Notes: a model not told the origin generated them from the sequence alone. Positions 1 to 7,849 are shown, counted from the stretch's first letter. The stretch: DNA of 14,347 nucleotides from JAVBNC01 sp031551765 (GCA_031551765.1 JAVBNC010000139.1:1-14347); one strand, 5' to 3'. Numbers and translations are program-made.

Positions 1-53
<53 letters not shown>

Positions 54-70
54 CCGGAGGCATTCTTCCC

Positions 71-1213
71 ATGGCACTAAAAAAATATCCCTGCGTTGTG
101 TATCGGGGCGGCACCAGCCGCGGCATTTTCTTTCATAAAAAAGACCTGCCCGTGGAGTGGGAGGCGGCCAAGCATATCTTTTTGACCGGCATGGACGCCT
201 ACAACCCCTCGCAGACGGACGGGCTGGGCGGGACCACGTCCAGCACCAGTAAGGTTGTGATTATGTCGCCCGCGTCGCGGGACGATGCGGACGTGAACTA
301 CAACTTCGTGCAGATAGGCGTGGGCGAACCCGTGGCCGACGCCAAGGGCACCTGCGGCAACCTGATGGCCGGCGCGGGCCTGTTCAGCGTGGACGAAGGC
401 ATGCTGCCCTTTGACGCCAGCGCGTCCGAGGTCACGGTGCGCATGTACGACACCAACATCAACAAAATCATCAACGTTACCATTCCGCTGGAAAAGGGCG
501 TGGCCAGGACCAAGGGCGACTACCACATGCCGGGCATCATCCAGAAAGGCCCGCTGATCAAAATCGCCATCATGAACCCCGGCGGCGGCAAGACCGGCAA
601 GACGCTGCCCCTGGGCATCACCAACAGCGTGACCACCGTGGACGGCACCTTTACGGTGACCTTCGCGGACATCGTCAACCCGCTGGTGTTTGTGGAAGCC
701 AAGGACCTGGGCCTGACGGGCACGGAATCCAGCGCGGCCTTTTCCGCCGACGCGGGACTTATCAAACGCATGATGCGCATCCGCGACGACGTGGCCGTGA
801 AAATAGGCATGGCTGAATCCGTGGAGACCGCCTACCAGGAATCTCCGGCCAACCCGCGCATTGTGGCCGTCGCGCCGCCCCAGGACTACGTGACCACCGG
901 CGGCAAGACGGTCAAGGCCGAGGATGCGGACGTGCTGATCAAAGTGCTGTCCATGGGCAAGCTGCACCGCACCTCCCCGGCCAGCGCGCTGTACTGCATC
1001 GCGGCGGCCTGCCTGCTGCCGGGCAGTATCGCGCAGAAAGTGGCGCGCAAGCAGGAAGGCATCAAGGACAAGGTCATCCGCATCGGCCACCCGGAAGGCG
1101 TGGTGGAAGTGCGCGCCAGCCTGACCGACGACGGCAAGGACGTGCTCTCCGTGGGCACCGACCGTACCGCCCGGCGCATCATGCAGGGCGAGCTGTGCAT
1201 TCCTGAAGAGTAA
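71..1213 (+). CDS. PrpF-family protein (2-methylaconitate isomerase / oxalomesaconate tautomerase-like)
   Basis: This 380-residue protein matches the PrpF family, whose members move a double bond in aconitate-like tricarboxylates (2-methylaconitate isomerase PrpF, 4-oxalomesaconate tautomerase GalD, methylitaconate isomerase). The fold is two-lobed and related to diaminopimelate epimerase. Visible marks are the N-terminal RGGTSRG at residues 12-18, a lysine at 61 in the segment TSSTSKVV, and Cys95 in GTCGN; the Lys and Cys correspond to the known catalytic pair of PrpF. Length is normal for the family. The start is set by GGAGG at 56-60, ten bases before the ATG. The aconitase gene follows after 75 bases, an arrangement recalling the acnD-prpF pairing of the methylcitrate cycle, but no methylcitrate synthase or 2-methylisocitrate lyase is visible, so the exact substrate is open. 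Anything upstream is lost in the poly-C artefact. Confidence 0.9.
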   Translation: MALKKYPCVVYRGGTSRGIFFHKKDLPVEWEAAKHIFLTGMDAYNPSQTDGLGGTTSSTSKVVIMSPASRDDADVNYNFVQIGVGEPVADAKGTCGNLMAGAGLFSVDEGMLPFDASASEVTVRMYDTNINKIINVTIPLEKGVARTKGDYHMPGIIQKGPLIKIAIMNPGGGKTGKTLPLGITNSVTTVDGTFTVTFADIVNPLVFVEAKDLGLTGTESSAAFSADAGLIKRMMRIRDDVAVKIGMAESVETAYQESPANPRIVAVAPPQDYVTTGGKTVKAEDADVLIKVLSMGKLHRTSPASALYCIAAACLLPGSIAQKVARKQEGIKDKVIRIGHPEGVVEVRASLTDDGKDVLSVGTDRTARRIMQGELCIPEE

Positions 1214-1221
1214 GCATGTTG

Positions 1222-1252
1222 ACCCGGCGGCCGGAAGTTCCGGCCGCCGGGT
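1222..1252 (+). terminator. Strong G+C hairpin between prpF-like and aconitase genes
   Basis: Positions 1223-1236 and 1238-1251 are perfect reverse complements (A1222 and T1252 can extend the stem), giving a stem of about 12 bp closed by a short loop. Only three T follow, then C. It begins nine bases after the stop of the prpF-like gene and lies upstream of the aconitase ribosome binding site. It could be a weak terminator that lowers downstream expression or an mRNA-stabilising 3' hairpin. The short T tract makes full termination doubtful. Confidence 0.45.
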
Positions 1253-1288
1253 TTCTCCGTGTCCAAAGTCCGTCCAAAGGAGCTTGGT

Positions 1289-3211
1289 ATGGGCCAGAAT
1301 CTTTTCCAGAAAATCGTGGGCGGCCGTCTGGTGTCCGGTTCCCTGGTTCCCGGCGAGGAAATTGCCGTCCGTCCGGACCAGACTCTGACCCAGGACGCCT
1401 TGGGCACCATGGCCTACCTGCAGTTCGAAGCCATGAACGTGCCCCTGGTCAAGACGCGTTCCGTGTCCTACATCGACCACAACACGCTCCAGGAAGGCTT
1501 TGAAAACGCGGACGACCACAAATATTTGCAGACCGTGGCCGACAAGCACGGCATTCTGCTTTCCAAGCCGGGCAACGGCATCTGCCACCAACTGCACCTG
1601 GAGCGTTTCAGCCGGCCCGGCGAAATCATGATCGGCGGGGACAGCCACACCCCCACCTGCGGCGCGGCGGGCATGCTGGCCATTGGCGCGGGCGGGCTGA
1701 GCGTGGCCGTGGCCATGGCCGGCGGCGTGTTTTCCTTCACCTGTCCCAAAGTGATCCGGGTGAACCTGACCGGCAAATTGAAACCCTGGTGTTCCGCCAA
1801 GGACGTGGTCCTGGAAATGCTGCGCCGCCTCACCACCAAGGGCAACGTCAACACCCTGCTGGAGTATGGCGGCCCCGGCGTGGCCGCGCTTTCCCTGCCG
1901 GAACGGGCCACCATAGCCAACATGGGCACGGAAATGGGCGTGACCAGCTCCATGTTCCCCAGCGATGCCGTGACCAGAGCCTTTTTCGCGGCCCAGGACC
2001 GGCTGGCGGACTGGAAAGAGCTGCTGCCGGACCCGGACGCGGCCTACGAGCGCGTCATCGACCTGGACCTTGCCACGGTGGAACCCCTGGCCGCCTGCCC
2101 GCATTCGCCGGACAACGTCAAGCCCGTCAGGGAACTGGCCGGGCTGAAAGTGGACCAGGTGCTGATGGGCAGCTGCACCAACTCCTCCTACCGCGACCTG
2201 ATGATCGTGGCTTCCATGCTCAAGGGCAAAAAGGTGCATCCCAGCGTCAGCTGCGGCATTGCGCCGGGCAGCCGCCAGGTGCTGCGCATGATTGCGGAAA
2301 ACGGCGCCCTGGCGGACCTGGTCCAGGCCGGAGTGCGCATTCTGGAAAGCGCCTGCGGCTTCTGCGGCGGGGCGGGCCAAGCCCCGCAGACGGACGGAGT
2401 TTCTTTCCGCACCAGCAACCGCAACTACCTGGGCCGCAGCGGCAGCAAAAGCGCCCAAGTCTATCTGGTCAGCCCGGAAAGCGCCGTGGCCGCCGCCCTG
2501 ACCGGCTTTGCCACCGACCCCAGGGAATTGGGTCTCGTCCGCCCGGGAATTCCGGAGCCGCAACACTTCCCCATTGACGACAGCATGATCCTGGTCCCGT
2601 CCAAGAACTCCGCCGTGGAAGTGTTCCGCGGCCCCAATATCGGTAACCCGCCGTGCAACACGGCCATGCCCAAAGACCTGCGCGCCGCCGTGGGCATTGT
2701 GGTGGGCGACAAGATCACCACGGACCACATCGTCATGGCCGGGACCGCGCTCAAGTACCGCTCCAACGTCCCTGTGTATGCGGAATACGCCTTCCGCGTG
2801 CTGGACCCGGAATTCCCCGACCGCTGCCGCGCCAACCGGGAAAAGGGCCTCGCGTCCGCCATTGTGGCCGGGCAGAGCTACGGCCAGGGGTCCAGCCGCG
2901 AACACGCCGCCCTCTGCCCCATGTACCTGGGCGTACGTCTGCTGCTGGCCAAAAGCGTGGAGCGCATCCACGCCGCCAACTGCATCAATTTCGGCATACT
3001 CCAACTGACCTTCGCGGACGAAAAGGACTACGACCGCCTGCGCCAGGGCGACGAACTGCTCATCAGCGACGTGCACAACGCCATCTGCAAGGATACCATA
3101 ACCGTCACCAACGTAACCCAGGGCTACAGCTTCGAAACCAAATGCGGCCTGAACCCCACCCAGCAGGACATAGTCCTGGCCGGAGGGAGGCTCAATTACG
3201 GCACGCGGTAG
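1289..3211 (+). CDS. Aconitate hydratase, Aquifex-type (about 640 aa)
   Basis: This 640-residue protein belongs to the aconitase/isopropylmalate dehydratase superfamily, which isomerises citrate or related hydroxy-acids through a [4Fe-4S] cluster. The three cluster cysteines are visible: Cys296 in GSCTNSS and Cys356/Cys359 in SACGFCGG. GDSHTPTCG near residue 116 is the substrate and cluster pocket, and the C-terminal swivel domain carries SYGQGSSREHAAL near residue 530. The length fits the short single-chain aconitases of the Aquifex type rather than 860-900 residue AcnA/AcnB/AcnD. I chose the ATG at 1289 because AAAGGAG (1276-1282) lies six bases before it; an upstream in-frame GTG at 1259 falls next to the hairpin and lacks such a site. 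With the PrpF-family neighbour it may act on aconitate or methylaconitate isomers; plain aconitase is the safest call. Confidence 0.9.
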   Translation: MGQNLFQKIVGGRLVSGSLVPGEEIAVRPDQTLTQDALGTMAYLQFEAMNVPLVKTRSVSYIDHNTLQEGFENADDHKYLQTVADKHGILLSKPGNGICHQLHLERFSRPGEIMIGGDSHTPTCGAAGMLAIGAGGLSVAVAMAGGVFSFTCPKVIRVNLTGKLKPWCSAKDVVLEMLRRLTTKGNVNTLLEYGGPGVAALSLPERATIANMGTEMGVTSSMFPSDAVTRAFFAAQDRLADWKELLPDPDAAYERVIDLDLATVEPLAACPHSPDNVKPVRELAGLKVDQVLMGSCTNSSYRDLMIVASMLKGKKVHPSVSCGIAPGSRQVLRMIAENGALADLVQAGVRILESACGFCGGAGQAPQTDGVSFRTSNRNYLGRSGSKSAQVYLVSPESAVAAALTGFATDPRELGLVRPGIPEPQHFPIDDSMILVPSKNSAVEVFRGPNIGNPPCNTAMPKDLRAAVGIVVGDKITTDHIVMAGTALKYRSNVPVYAEYAFRVLDPEFPDRCRANREKGLASAIVAGQSYGQGSSREHAALCPMYLGVRLLLAKSVERIHAANCINFGILQLTFADEKDYDRLRQGDELLISDVHNAICKDTITVTNVTQGYSFETKCGLNPTQQDIVLAGGRLNYGTR

Positions 3212-3215
3212 AAGC

Positions 3216-3307
3216 TGTCGAAGCCAATAAAGAGTCGAAGCAGGGCGCTGCCCTGCACCCGCAAGGGGGCTGAGCCCCCTTGACCCCGCGACAGGGGTAT
3301 GGCTTCG
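3216..3307 (-). repeat. Palindromic intergenic repeat, copy A (inverted)
   Basis: The reverse complement of this segment matches copy C (5990-6088) closely. It contains two hairpins, GCAGGGC/GCCCTGC (3240-3246 with 3250-3256) and a 9-bp stem at 3262-3270 with 3274-3282. Its ends are CGAAGCCA (3219-3226) and TGGCTTCG (3300-3307), an 8-bp terminal inverted repeat. It starts five bases after the aconitase stop and may end that transcript. It is a small non-coding REP/MITE-like element; naming its family would need a genome-wide search. Confidence 0.8.
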
Positions 3308-3387
3308 CGCGCGATAAAAATGTGAACAAGCGCGGGCACAAAGGGAAAGCTTCGAGTGAGCTATCCCGTCGTCAACCACCCTGAATG

Positions 3388-3459
3388 GGTTCCAAGGGGC
3401 GTGCCCCTTGGCGGGTGCAGGGCAGCGCCCTGCTCTCATTCTTGGATGGCTTCGACAAC
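3388..3459 (+). repeat. Palindromic intergenic repeat, copy B (left end degenerate)
   Basis: This copy shares the right half of copy C: a 9-bp stem CCAAGGGGC/GCCCCTTGG (3392-3400, 3403-3411), GCAGGGC/GCCCTGC (3417-3423, 3427-3433) and the terminal TGGCTTCGACAAC at 3447-3459. The left terminal repeat is missing or decayed. It lies 80 bases from copy A in opposite orientation. Together A and B fill most of the 334-base gap between the aconitase and acyl-CoA synthetase genes, where I see no coding region. Confidence 0.75.
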
Positions 3460-3545
3460 TGATCCAAGCAACACCTCCGCCCTTGCGGGAGCGTTATATT
3501 TTACGTAAGGTGCCGCGTTATAAATTGATGCCGCCTGGAGCCGTC

Positions 3546-5237
3546 ATGCCGGATTCCCTTCAGACCCTGACTTTGCGCCACGTGCTGGAACGCAGCGCGG
3601 AACGCCACCCGGACAGCCCCGCCCTTGCCTGGGTGGGGTCTTCCCCTGTGACCTATACGGAACTGTACGAATCCGCCAAGGCGCTGGCCTTGTGGCTGAC
3701 CGAGCAGGGCGTGGGCTTTGGGGATACGGTGGCCATTCTTTCGGAAAACAGCCCCCACTGGGGCATGGCCTATTTCGCGGTCACCGGCATGGGCGCGGTG
3801 GCCGTGCCCATTCTGACGGAATTCCACCCGGAAGCCATCCAGTACATCATCCGCCATTCCGAGGCCAAGGTGGTGTTCGTCTCGGAAAAGCTGTTCAGCA
3901 AGGTGGAAGACGCGGAATTCCACCCCCGTCCCCTGTTCGTGAACATGGAAACCTTCCAGATCATGGAGCAGGGCATCACCCGCGACAGGCTGAAAGAGCT
4001 GAAAAGCGCGGGCATGCGGGAATTCTGGAAAATCAAGGAACGGGTGCTGCGCCTGGCCAACCGCATTCCGGAAGCGCCGGGCGAGGACGACGTGGCGGCC
4101 ATTATCTACACTTCCGGCACCACCGGGCACTCCAAGGGCGTGGTGCTCACCCACCGCAACATCACCTTTGACGCCCTGCACGTCACCCAGTTCATAGATT
4201 TGGGGCCAGGGGACCGCCTGCTCTCCATCCTGCCCCTGCCGCACACCCTGGAATGCACTTTGGGCTTGGTGCTGCCCATCATGCACGGCTGTTTCGTGCA
4301 GTACATGGACAAGCCGCCCACGGCCCGAGCGCTGCTGCCCGCGCTGGCGGACGTGCGGCCCACGGTCATGCTGGCCGTGCCGCTGGTCATTGAGAAAATC
4401 TTCAAAAGCGCCATTCTGCCCAAGCTGACCCGCACCCGGCTGCGCCGCCTGCTCTACTCCATCCCGGCCGTGCGCATGGTGCTGCACCGCCTGGCGGGCA
4501 AAAAGCTGCTGGCCACCTTTGGCGGCAACCTGCGCATCTGCGCCGTGGGCGGCGCGCCCCTGGGGCCGGAAGTGGAGCGCTTTCTGCGTGAAGCGGCCTT
4601 TCCTTACGCCGTGGGCTACGGGCTGACGGAAGCCGCGCCCCTGTGCAGCGGCTCCAACCCCAAGGACACCCGCTACCAGTCCGCCGGGTTCGGCATGAAG
4701 GGCGTCACCCTGCGCATAGACAAGCCCGACGAGAACGGCGAGGGCGAAATTCTGGTCAAGGGCGACAACGTGATGCGCGAGTATTACAAGTCCCCGCAAA
4801 GCACGGCGGAAGTGCTGACCGAGGACGGCTGGCTGCACACCGGCGACCTGGGCAAGCTGGACCACGACGGCTACGTGTATATCAAGGGCCGCCTGAAAAA
4901 CCTGATCCTCGGCCCCAGCGGCGAAAACATCTACCCGGAAGAGGTGGAAGCCATTTTCTGCCAGTCCCCCTATGTGGTGGAAGCCCTGGTCTTTCAGCAC
5001 GAAGGCAAGCTGGCGGCCCGCGTGCACCTGGACCAGGCCAGGCTGGACGAGGAATTCGCCTCCCTGTCCGTGGAAGAGATGCACGAAAAAATCATCGAGC
5101 TGATGGAAACCCTGCGCCTGGACGTCAACAGCAAGGTCTCCTCCTTTATCCGGGTGCTGTTGATGGTCCACCAGCCCGAGCCTTTTGAGAAAACCCCCAC
5201 CCAGAAAATCAAGCGCTACCTGTACACCGGTATTTAG
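3546..5237 (+). CDS. AMP-forming acyl-CoA synthetase (long-chain fatty acid-CoA ligase family)
   Basis: This 563-residue protein is an ANL-superfamily adenylating enzyme that activates a carboxylic acid with ATP to an acyl-AMP and then to the CoA thioester. The P-loop YTSGTTGHSKG is at residues 188-198, the adenine/Mg motif GYGLTE at 357-362, TGD with its ribose-binding aspartate at 432-434, the hinge region GRLKNLI near 445, and the C-terminal lysine motif TQKIKR with Lys554. The start at 3546 has GGAG five bases upstream (3537-3540); longer in-frame starts run into repeat copy B and are unlikely. Family size and the HTLECTLGLVLP segment resemble long- or medium-chain fatty acid ligases, but substrate cannot be read from sequence. 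It is separated from the aconitase gene by repeats, so it probably has its own transcript. Confidence 0.9.
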   Translation: MPDSLQTLTLRHVLERSAERHPDSPALAWVGSSPVTYTELYESAKALALWLTEQGVGFGDTVAILSENSPHWGMAYFAVTGMGAVAVPILTEFHPEAIQYIIRHSEAKVVFVSEKLFSKVEDAEFHPRPLFVNMETFQIMEQGITRDRLKELKSAGMREFWKIKERVLRLANRIPEAPGEDDVAAIIYTSGTTGHSKGVVLTHRNITFDALHVTQFIDLGPGDRLLSILPLPHTLECTLGLVLPIMHGCFVQYMDKPPTARALLPALADVRPTVMLAVPLVIEKIFKSAILPKLTRTRLRRLLYSIPAVRMVLHRLAGKKLLATFGGNLRICAVGGAPLGPEVERFLREAAFPYAVGYGLTEAAPLCSGSNPKDTRYQSAGFGMKGVTLRIDKPDENGEGEILVKGDNVMREYYKSPQSTAEVLTEDGWLHTGDLGKLDHDGYVYIKGRLKNLILGPSGENIYPEEVEAIFCQSPYVVEALVFQHEGKLAARVHLDQARLDEEFASLSVEEMHEKIIELMETLRLDVNSKVSSFIRVLLMVHQPEPFEKTPTQKIKRYLYTGI

Positions 5238-5280
5238 AACGGGCCGGAAAGCCCCTGAACTGACGGCGTGCGCGCCTTTT

Positions 5281-5312
5281 GCAGCGGATGCGTCCCAGGG
5301 CGCATCCGCTGC
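5281..5312 (+). terminator. Perfect 12-bp hairpin after acyl-CoA synthetase gene
   Basis: Positions 5281-5292 and 5301-5312 are exact reverse complements with an eight-base loop. The hairpin starts 44 bases past the stop codon at 5237. No T tract follows, so it is either a non-canonical terminator or an mRNA 3' stabilising structure. Confidence 0.45.
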
Positions 5313-5341
5313 CGCATTTGCGGGCCGCGTATCAGAAATGC

Positions 5342-5369
5342 TTGGCTATCGCCGAAAACTTCTTATACA
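5342..5369 (+). promoter_or_regulatory. Candidate sigma70-type promoter for the TonB-domain gene
   Basis: TTGGCT (5342-5347) and TATACA (5364-5369) are separated by 16 bases. The site lies about 130 bases before the start of the next gene and beyond the hairpin at 5281. The transcribed leader contains an imperfect G+C hairpin at about 5423-5455. The call is from consensus similarity only. Confidence 0.35.
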
Positions 5370-5498
5370 TACCATATGCCGGACGAACGGTTCCGGCGCC
5401 AGAGCGTCCCGCGCGTAAAAACGCGGCCCCCGGCGTGGAGCTTCCGGGGCCGTGCCCACATGGTTTCGGCATGCGCGGGCAGACAAGGAGGATATCTC

Positions 5499-5915
5499 AT
5501 GTTGCGTTTTTCGCGTTCCTTTTTCCGACTGGCGGCCATCCCGGCCCTGAGCCTGGCCGCCGTTCTGGCGCTTTCCCTGCCCACCGGAGCGTGGGCGGCG
5601 CAGCGCCCCGCCCTGAGCCCGGAAGAATACGCCCCCCTGCACGTCGGCCCCGCGGACATTTATCTGCAGGAAATAGCGCCGCGCATTCAGCCGCGCTATG
5701 AAGGACTGGCCTCCCAAAGCGCCATGGTTTCCTTCCACATCGGCCCCAACGGCGCCATCTCCCAGGCGCGGGTCATGGGCGGTTCCGGCAGCCCGGAATA
5801 CGACCAGGCCGTGCTTCAGGCGCTACGGGAAGCCAGCCCCCTGCCCCCTCCGCCAACCCTGAACGGCATGTGGGCCAACATGGTCTTTTCGCATAAGTCC
5901 CTCATGGACCGCTAA
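5499..5915 (+). CDS. Secreted protein with TonB/TolA-type C-terminal domain
   Basis: This small 138-residue protein starts with a basic stretch and hydrophobic segment ending in GAWAA, a typical signal peptidase I site after residue ~33. The rest, from about residue 52, fits the TonB_C/TolA C-terminal fold: a helix (YLQEIAPRIQPRY), strand SAMVSFHIGPNGAISQARVM, helix (SPEYDQAVLQALREASPLPPPP) and a last strand (MWANMVFSH). Such domains contact outer-membrane receptors or colicin-like partners in the periplasm. Missing are the retained membrane anchor and long proline-rich spacer of a true TonB, so it is probably a free periplasmic protein rather than a complete energy transducer. No ExbB/ExbD is nearby. 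The start is firm: AAGGAGG (5485-5491) lies seven bases before the ATG. A strong terminator follows, so it is likely monocistronic. Confidence 0.8.
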   Translation: MLRFSRSFFRLAAIPALSLAAVLALSLPTGAWAAQRPALSPEEYAPLHVGPADIYLQEIAPRIQPRYEGLASQSAMVSFHIGPNGAISQARVMGGSGSPEYDQAVLQALREASPLPPPPTLNGMWANMVFSHKSLMDR

Positions 5916-5950
5916 ACACGACACGCTCGCTAACCTGTTGCCACGTTAAA

Positions 5951-5989
5951 TGCTCACGGGCGAGTAGAACCCGCCCGTGAGCATTTTTT
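5951..5989 (+). terminator. Rho-independent terminator after TonB-domain gene
   Basis: A perfect 12-bp stem (TGCTCACGGGCG at 5951-5962 with its complement at 5972-5983) and nine-base loop is followed directly by six T (5984-5989). It lies 36 bases past the stop codon. The repeat copy C begins at the end of its T tract. Confidence 0.92.
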
Positions 5990-6088
5990 GTTGTCGAAGC
6001 CATACCCCTGTCGCGGGGTCCAGGGGGGTCACCCCCCTGGCGGGTGCAGGGCGGAGCCCTGCTCTCACTCTTGGGTGGCTTCGACAAC
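5990..6088 (+). repeat. Palindromic MITE-like repeat, copy C (intact, 13-bp terminal inverted repeats)
   Basis: This is the most complete copy of the family. Its ends, GTTGTCGAAGCCA (5990-6002) and TGGCTTCGACAAC (6076-6088), are perfect 13-bp inverted repeats. Inside are two further hairpins: CCAGGGGGG/CCCCCCTGG (6020-6028, 6032-6040) and GCAGGGC/GCCCTGC (6046-6052, 6056-6062). At 99 bp it encodes nothing. It sits between two convergent genes, nine bases from the amidohydrolase stop, and may also terminate that minus-strand transcript. Confidence 0.85.
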
Positions 6089-6097
6089 TAAAACAGC

Positions 6098-7684
6098 TTA
6101 CGCGGCCCCTTCGTGCACGATCTCCCCACCCACCACGGTCAGCAGCACCTTGGTGTCCCGAAGCTCCTCCACGGGGCAGTTGAGCGGGTCCCGGTCCAGC
6201 ACGGCGAAATCCGCCAGCTTGCCGGGTTCCAGCGAACCCTTGCGCGTTTCGCCGAATTCCGCGAAGGCCGCCCAACTGGTGTAGGAAGCCAGGGCTTCAA
6301 GGCGGATCAGGCGGCGTTCCGGCTCCGGCCGGGCGCAGGCCGCGTGCATGCCCCGGAAGGGGTTCACGGATTCCATGGGCGCGTCGGAACCGTTGATAAA
6401 GGCGCCCCCGGCATCGATAACCCCGCGCCAGTTGTAGGCCAGTTCCAGGTCTTGCGGGGAAAGGCGCGCTTTGGCCATGTCCCGGTCCGCGGGCTCGTGG
6501 ATGGTCTGCATGGAGGGGATGATACCCAGGTTCAGGGCGCGGCGCAGATCTTCACGGGTGACGATCTGGAAATGCTCGATGCGGAAACGGTGGTCCGGCA
6601 CGACGCGTTCCGTCAGCACGCGCTCCATGACGTTCACGGTCTGGTGCGCGGAGGCGCTGCCAATGGCGTGGGAGCAGACCTGAAAACCGTTGTCCCTGGC
6701 CCGGCGCATGATAGTGGCCAGCTCCTCGTCCGTATAGCGGCCGTTACCCGTGTGGCCGGGCCGGTCCGCGTAGTCGTGCAGCAGCCAGGCGCTGCGCGAG
6801 CCCAGGGAGCCGTCGCCGATGATTTTGATGGCCCGCACGGAAAGCCGTTCGCCGAAACGGCCCATAAAGGCCGTGCCGCCGCCGCGCAAATATTCCACAT
6901 CCTGCCCGGTGTGCCCGGCCAGCATTTCGTAGACGCGGATTTTCAGTTCCCCGGCCGCAAAGGCGTTGGCGAGCATTTCGTGCTGCCGCAACGTCTGACT
7001 GGCGTTGTCCAGGGAGGTGACGCCGCAGGCGAACAGCTCGCGCTCCGCCAGACTATATGCGTGGCGGACCTGGGCCTCGCTGGGCACGGGCAGCTTGGCC
7101 CAGACCTTAAAAATGGGCGTGTCGATCAGAATGCCCTGAGGGTCGCCGTTTTCGGCCCGGACTATCTCGCCGCCGGAAGGGTCGGGCGTGTCCGCGCCTA
7201 TGCCCGCCGCCTGCAGGGCCGGGGAATTCACCCACATGGCGTGGCCGTCCACGCGGGTCAGGGCCACGGGGTTGCGCGGGGCCACGGCATCCAGTTCCTG
7301 CTTGCAGGGCCAGCCTTTGTCCGTCCAGTCCTCGTTGTTCCAGCCCCGGCCCAAAACCCACTCGCCCGGCTCGCGCCCGGCGGCCTCTTCCGCCACAATG
7401 CGCAGAATCGCCTCCTTGGGCTGGTGCCCCAGGTTGGCCTCCTGCAGCCGCTGTCCTTCGAGCAGAAAGTGCATGTGCCCTTCAATGAGGCCGGGAACAA
7501 CGGTTTTGCCGCCCAGGTCGAAACGCTTCGCGCCGGGGGAAAGGCGGGAAGCGGCCTCGTCCGGGCTATTGCCCGCGTAAACCAGGTTTTGCCCCCGGAC
7601 GGCCAGCGTGGACGCGGTGGAAAACGCCCGGTCCATGGTGTGGATGACGGCGTTGTAAAAAATGGCTTCCGGCTCGTGTATCAT
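6098..7684 (-). CDS. YtcJ-like metal-dependent amidohydrolase
   Basis: This 528-residue protein belongs to the amidohydrolase superfamily (Amidohydro_3, YtcJ-like), TIM-barrel metal hydrolases that usually cleave amide or C-N bonds. The N-terminal beta-sandwich strand (AVIHTMD, LAVRGQNLVYAG) leads into VVPGLIEGHMH with the metal ligands His70 and His72. Further signatures are CSHAIGSAS, RIEHFQ and the late GSDAPM aspartate motif followed by NPFRGM, and the C-terminal strand set GKLADFAVLDRDPL closes the sandwich. Length is typical. The start at 7684 preserves the first beta-strand; its ribosome binding site is weak (CAGGG about 13 bases upstream). No signal peptide, so cytoplasmic. Substrate is unknown. 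Its 3' end meets repeat copy C; it is convergent with the TonB-domain gene. Confidence 0.88.
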   Translation of the reverse strand: MIHEPEAIFYNAVIHTMDRAFSTASTLAVRGQNLVYAGNSPDEAASRLSPGAKRFDLGGKTVVPGLIEGHMHFLLEGQRLQEANLGHQPKEAILRIVAEEAAGREPGEWVLGRGWNNEDWTDKGWPCKQELDAVAPRNPVALTRVDGHAMWVNSPALQAAGIGADTPDPSGGEIVRAENGDPQGILIDTPIFKVWAKLPVPSEAQVRHAYSLAERELFACGVTSLDNASQTLRQHEMLANAFAAGELKIRVYEMLAGHTGQDVEYLRGGGTAFMGRFGERLSVRAIKIIGDGSLGSRSAWLLHDYADRPGHTGNGRYTDEELATIMRRARDNGFQVCSHAIGSASAHQTVNVMERVLTERVVPDHRFRIEHFQIVTREDLRRALNLGIIPSMQTIHEPADRDMAKARLSPQDLELAYNWRGVIDAGGAFINGSDAPMESVNPFRGMHAACARPEPERRLIRLEALASYTSWAAFAEFGETRKGSLEPGKLADFAVLDRDPLNCPVEELRDTKVLLTVVGGEIVHEGAA

Positions 7685-7741
7685 GGCAAATGCGTACCCT
7701 GTTGACGTTCCGCCGCCCTGTTCCGGCGCGGCTATCCGCTT

Positions 7742-7770
7742 TGGATATCGCTATGCCCGCTTTCTGGCAA
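7742..7770 (-). promoter_or_regulatory. Candidate promoter for the amidohydrolase gene
   Basis: On the minus strand TTGCCA (7770-7765) and TATCCA (7747-7742) are 17 bases apart, about 60 bases upstream of the start codon and downstream of the terminator of the preceding yedE-like gene. This is consensus similarity only. Confidence 0.3.
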
Positions 7771-7786
7771 GCCGGGCCGGAGGATG

Positions 7787-7832
7787 AAAAACGCCGCAAT
7801 CGACCAGGGCCGCTTTTTCAGCCCTGGTCGAT
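7787..7832 (-). terminator. Hairpin terminator after the YedE-type gene
   Basis: ATCGACCAGGGC (7799-7810) is perfectly complementary to 7821-7832, giving a 12-bp stem with a ten-base loop. On the minus strand five T (7791-7787) follow after a seven-base gap. It begins 17 bases beyond the stop codon of the YedE-type gene and probably separates it from the amidohydrolase gene. Confidence 0.65.
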
Positions 7833-7849
7833 CGCGCGCGGAAAGGGAA

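Noticed and set aside
77..3439. Long minus-strand open frame (1120 residues) opposite the PrpF-like and aconitase genes
   Set aside because: It is a shadow of G+C-rich third-codon positions: low-complexity His/Gly/Ala/Val-rich translation with no domain character, opposite two well-supported enzymes.
3501..5171. Minus-strand 556-residue open frame opposite the acyl-CoA synthetase
   Set aside because: Same His/Gln/Gly/Val-rich shadow pattern; the plus-strand frame carries all ANL motifs.
3216..6088. CRISPR array
   Set aside because: The repeats are palindromic, of ~90-100 bp, in mixed orientation and irregularly spaced; there are no short regular repeats or cas genes.
6113..7705. Plus-strand 530-residue open frame opposite the amidohydrolase
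   Set aside because: Shadow frame; the minus strand has metal-ligand motifs and full family length.
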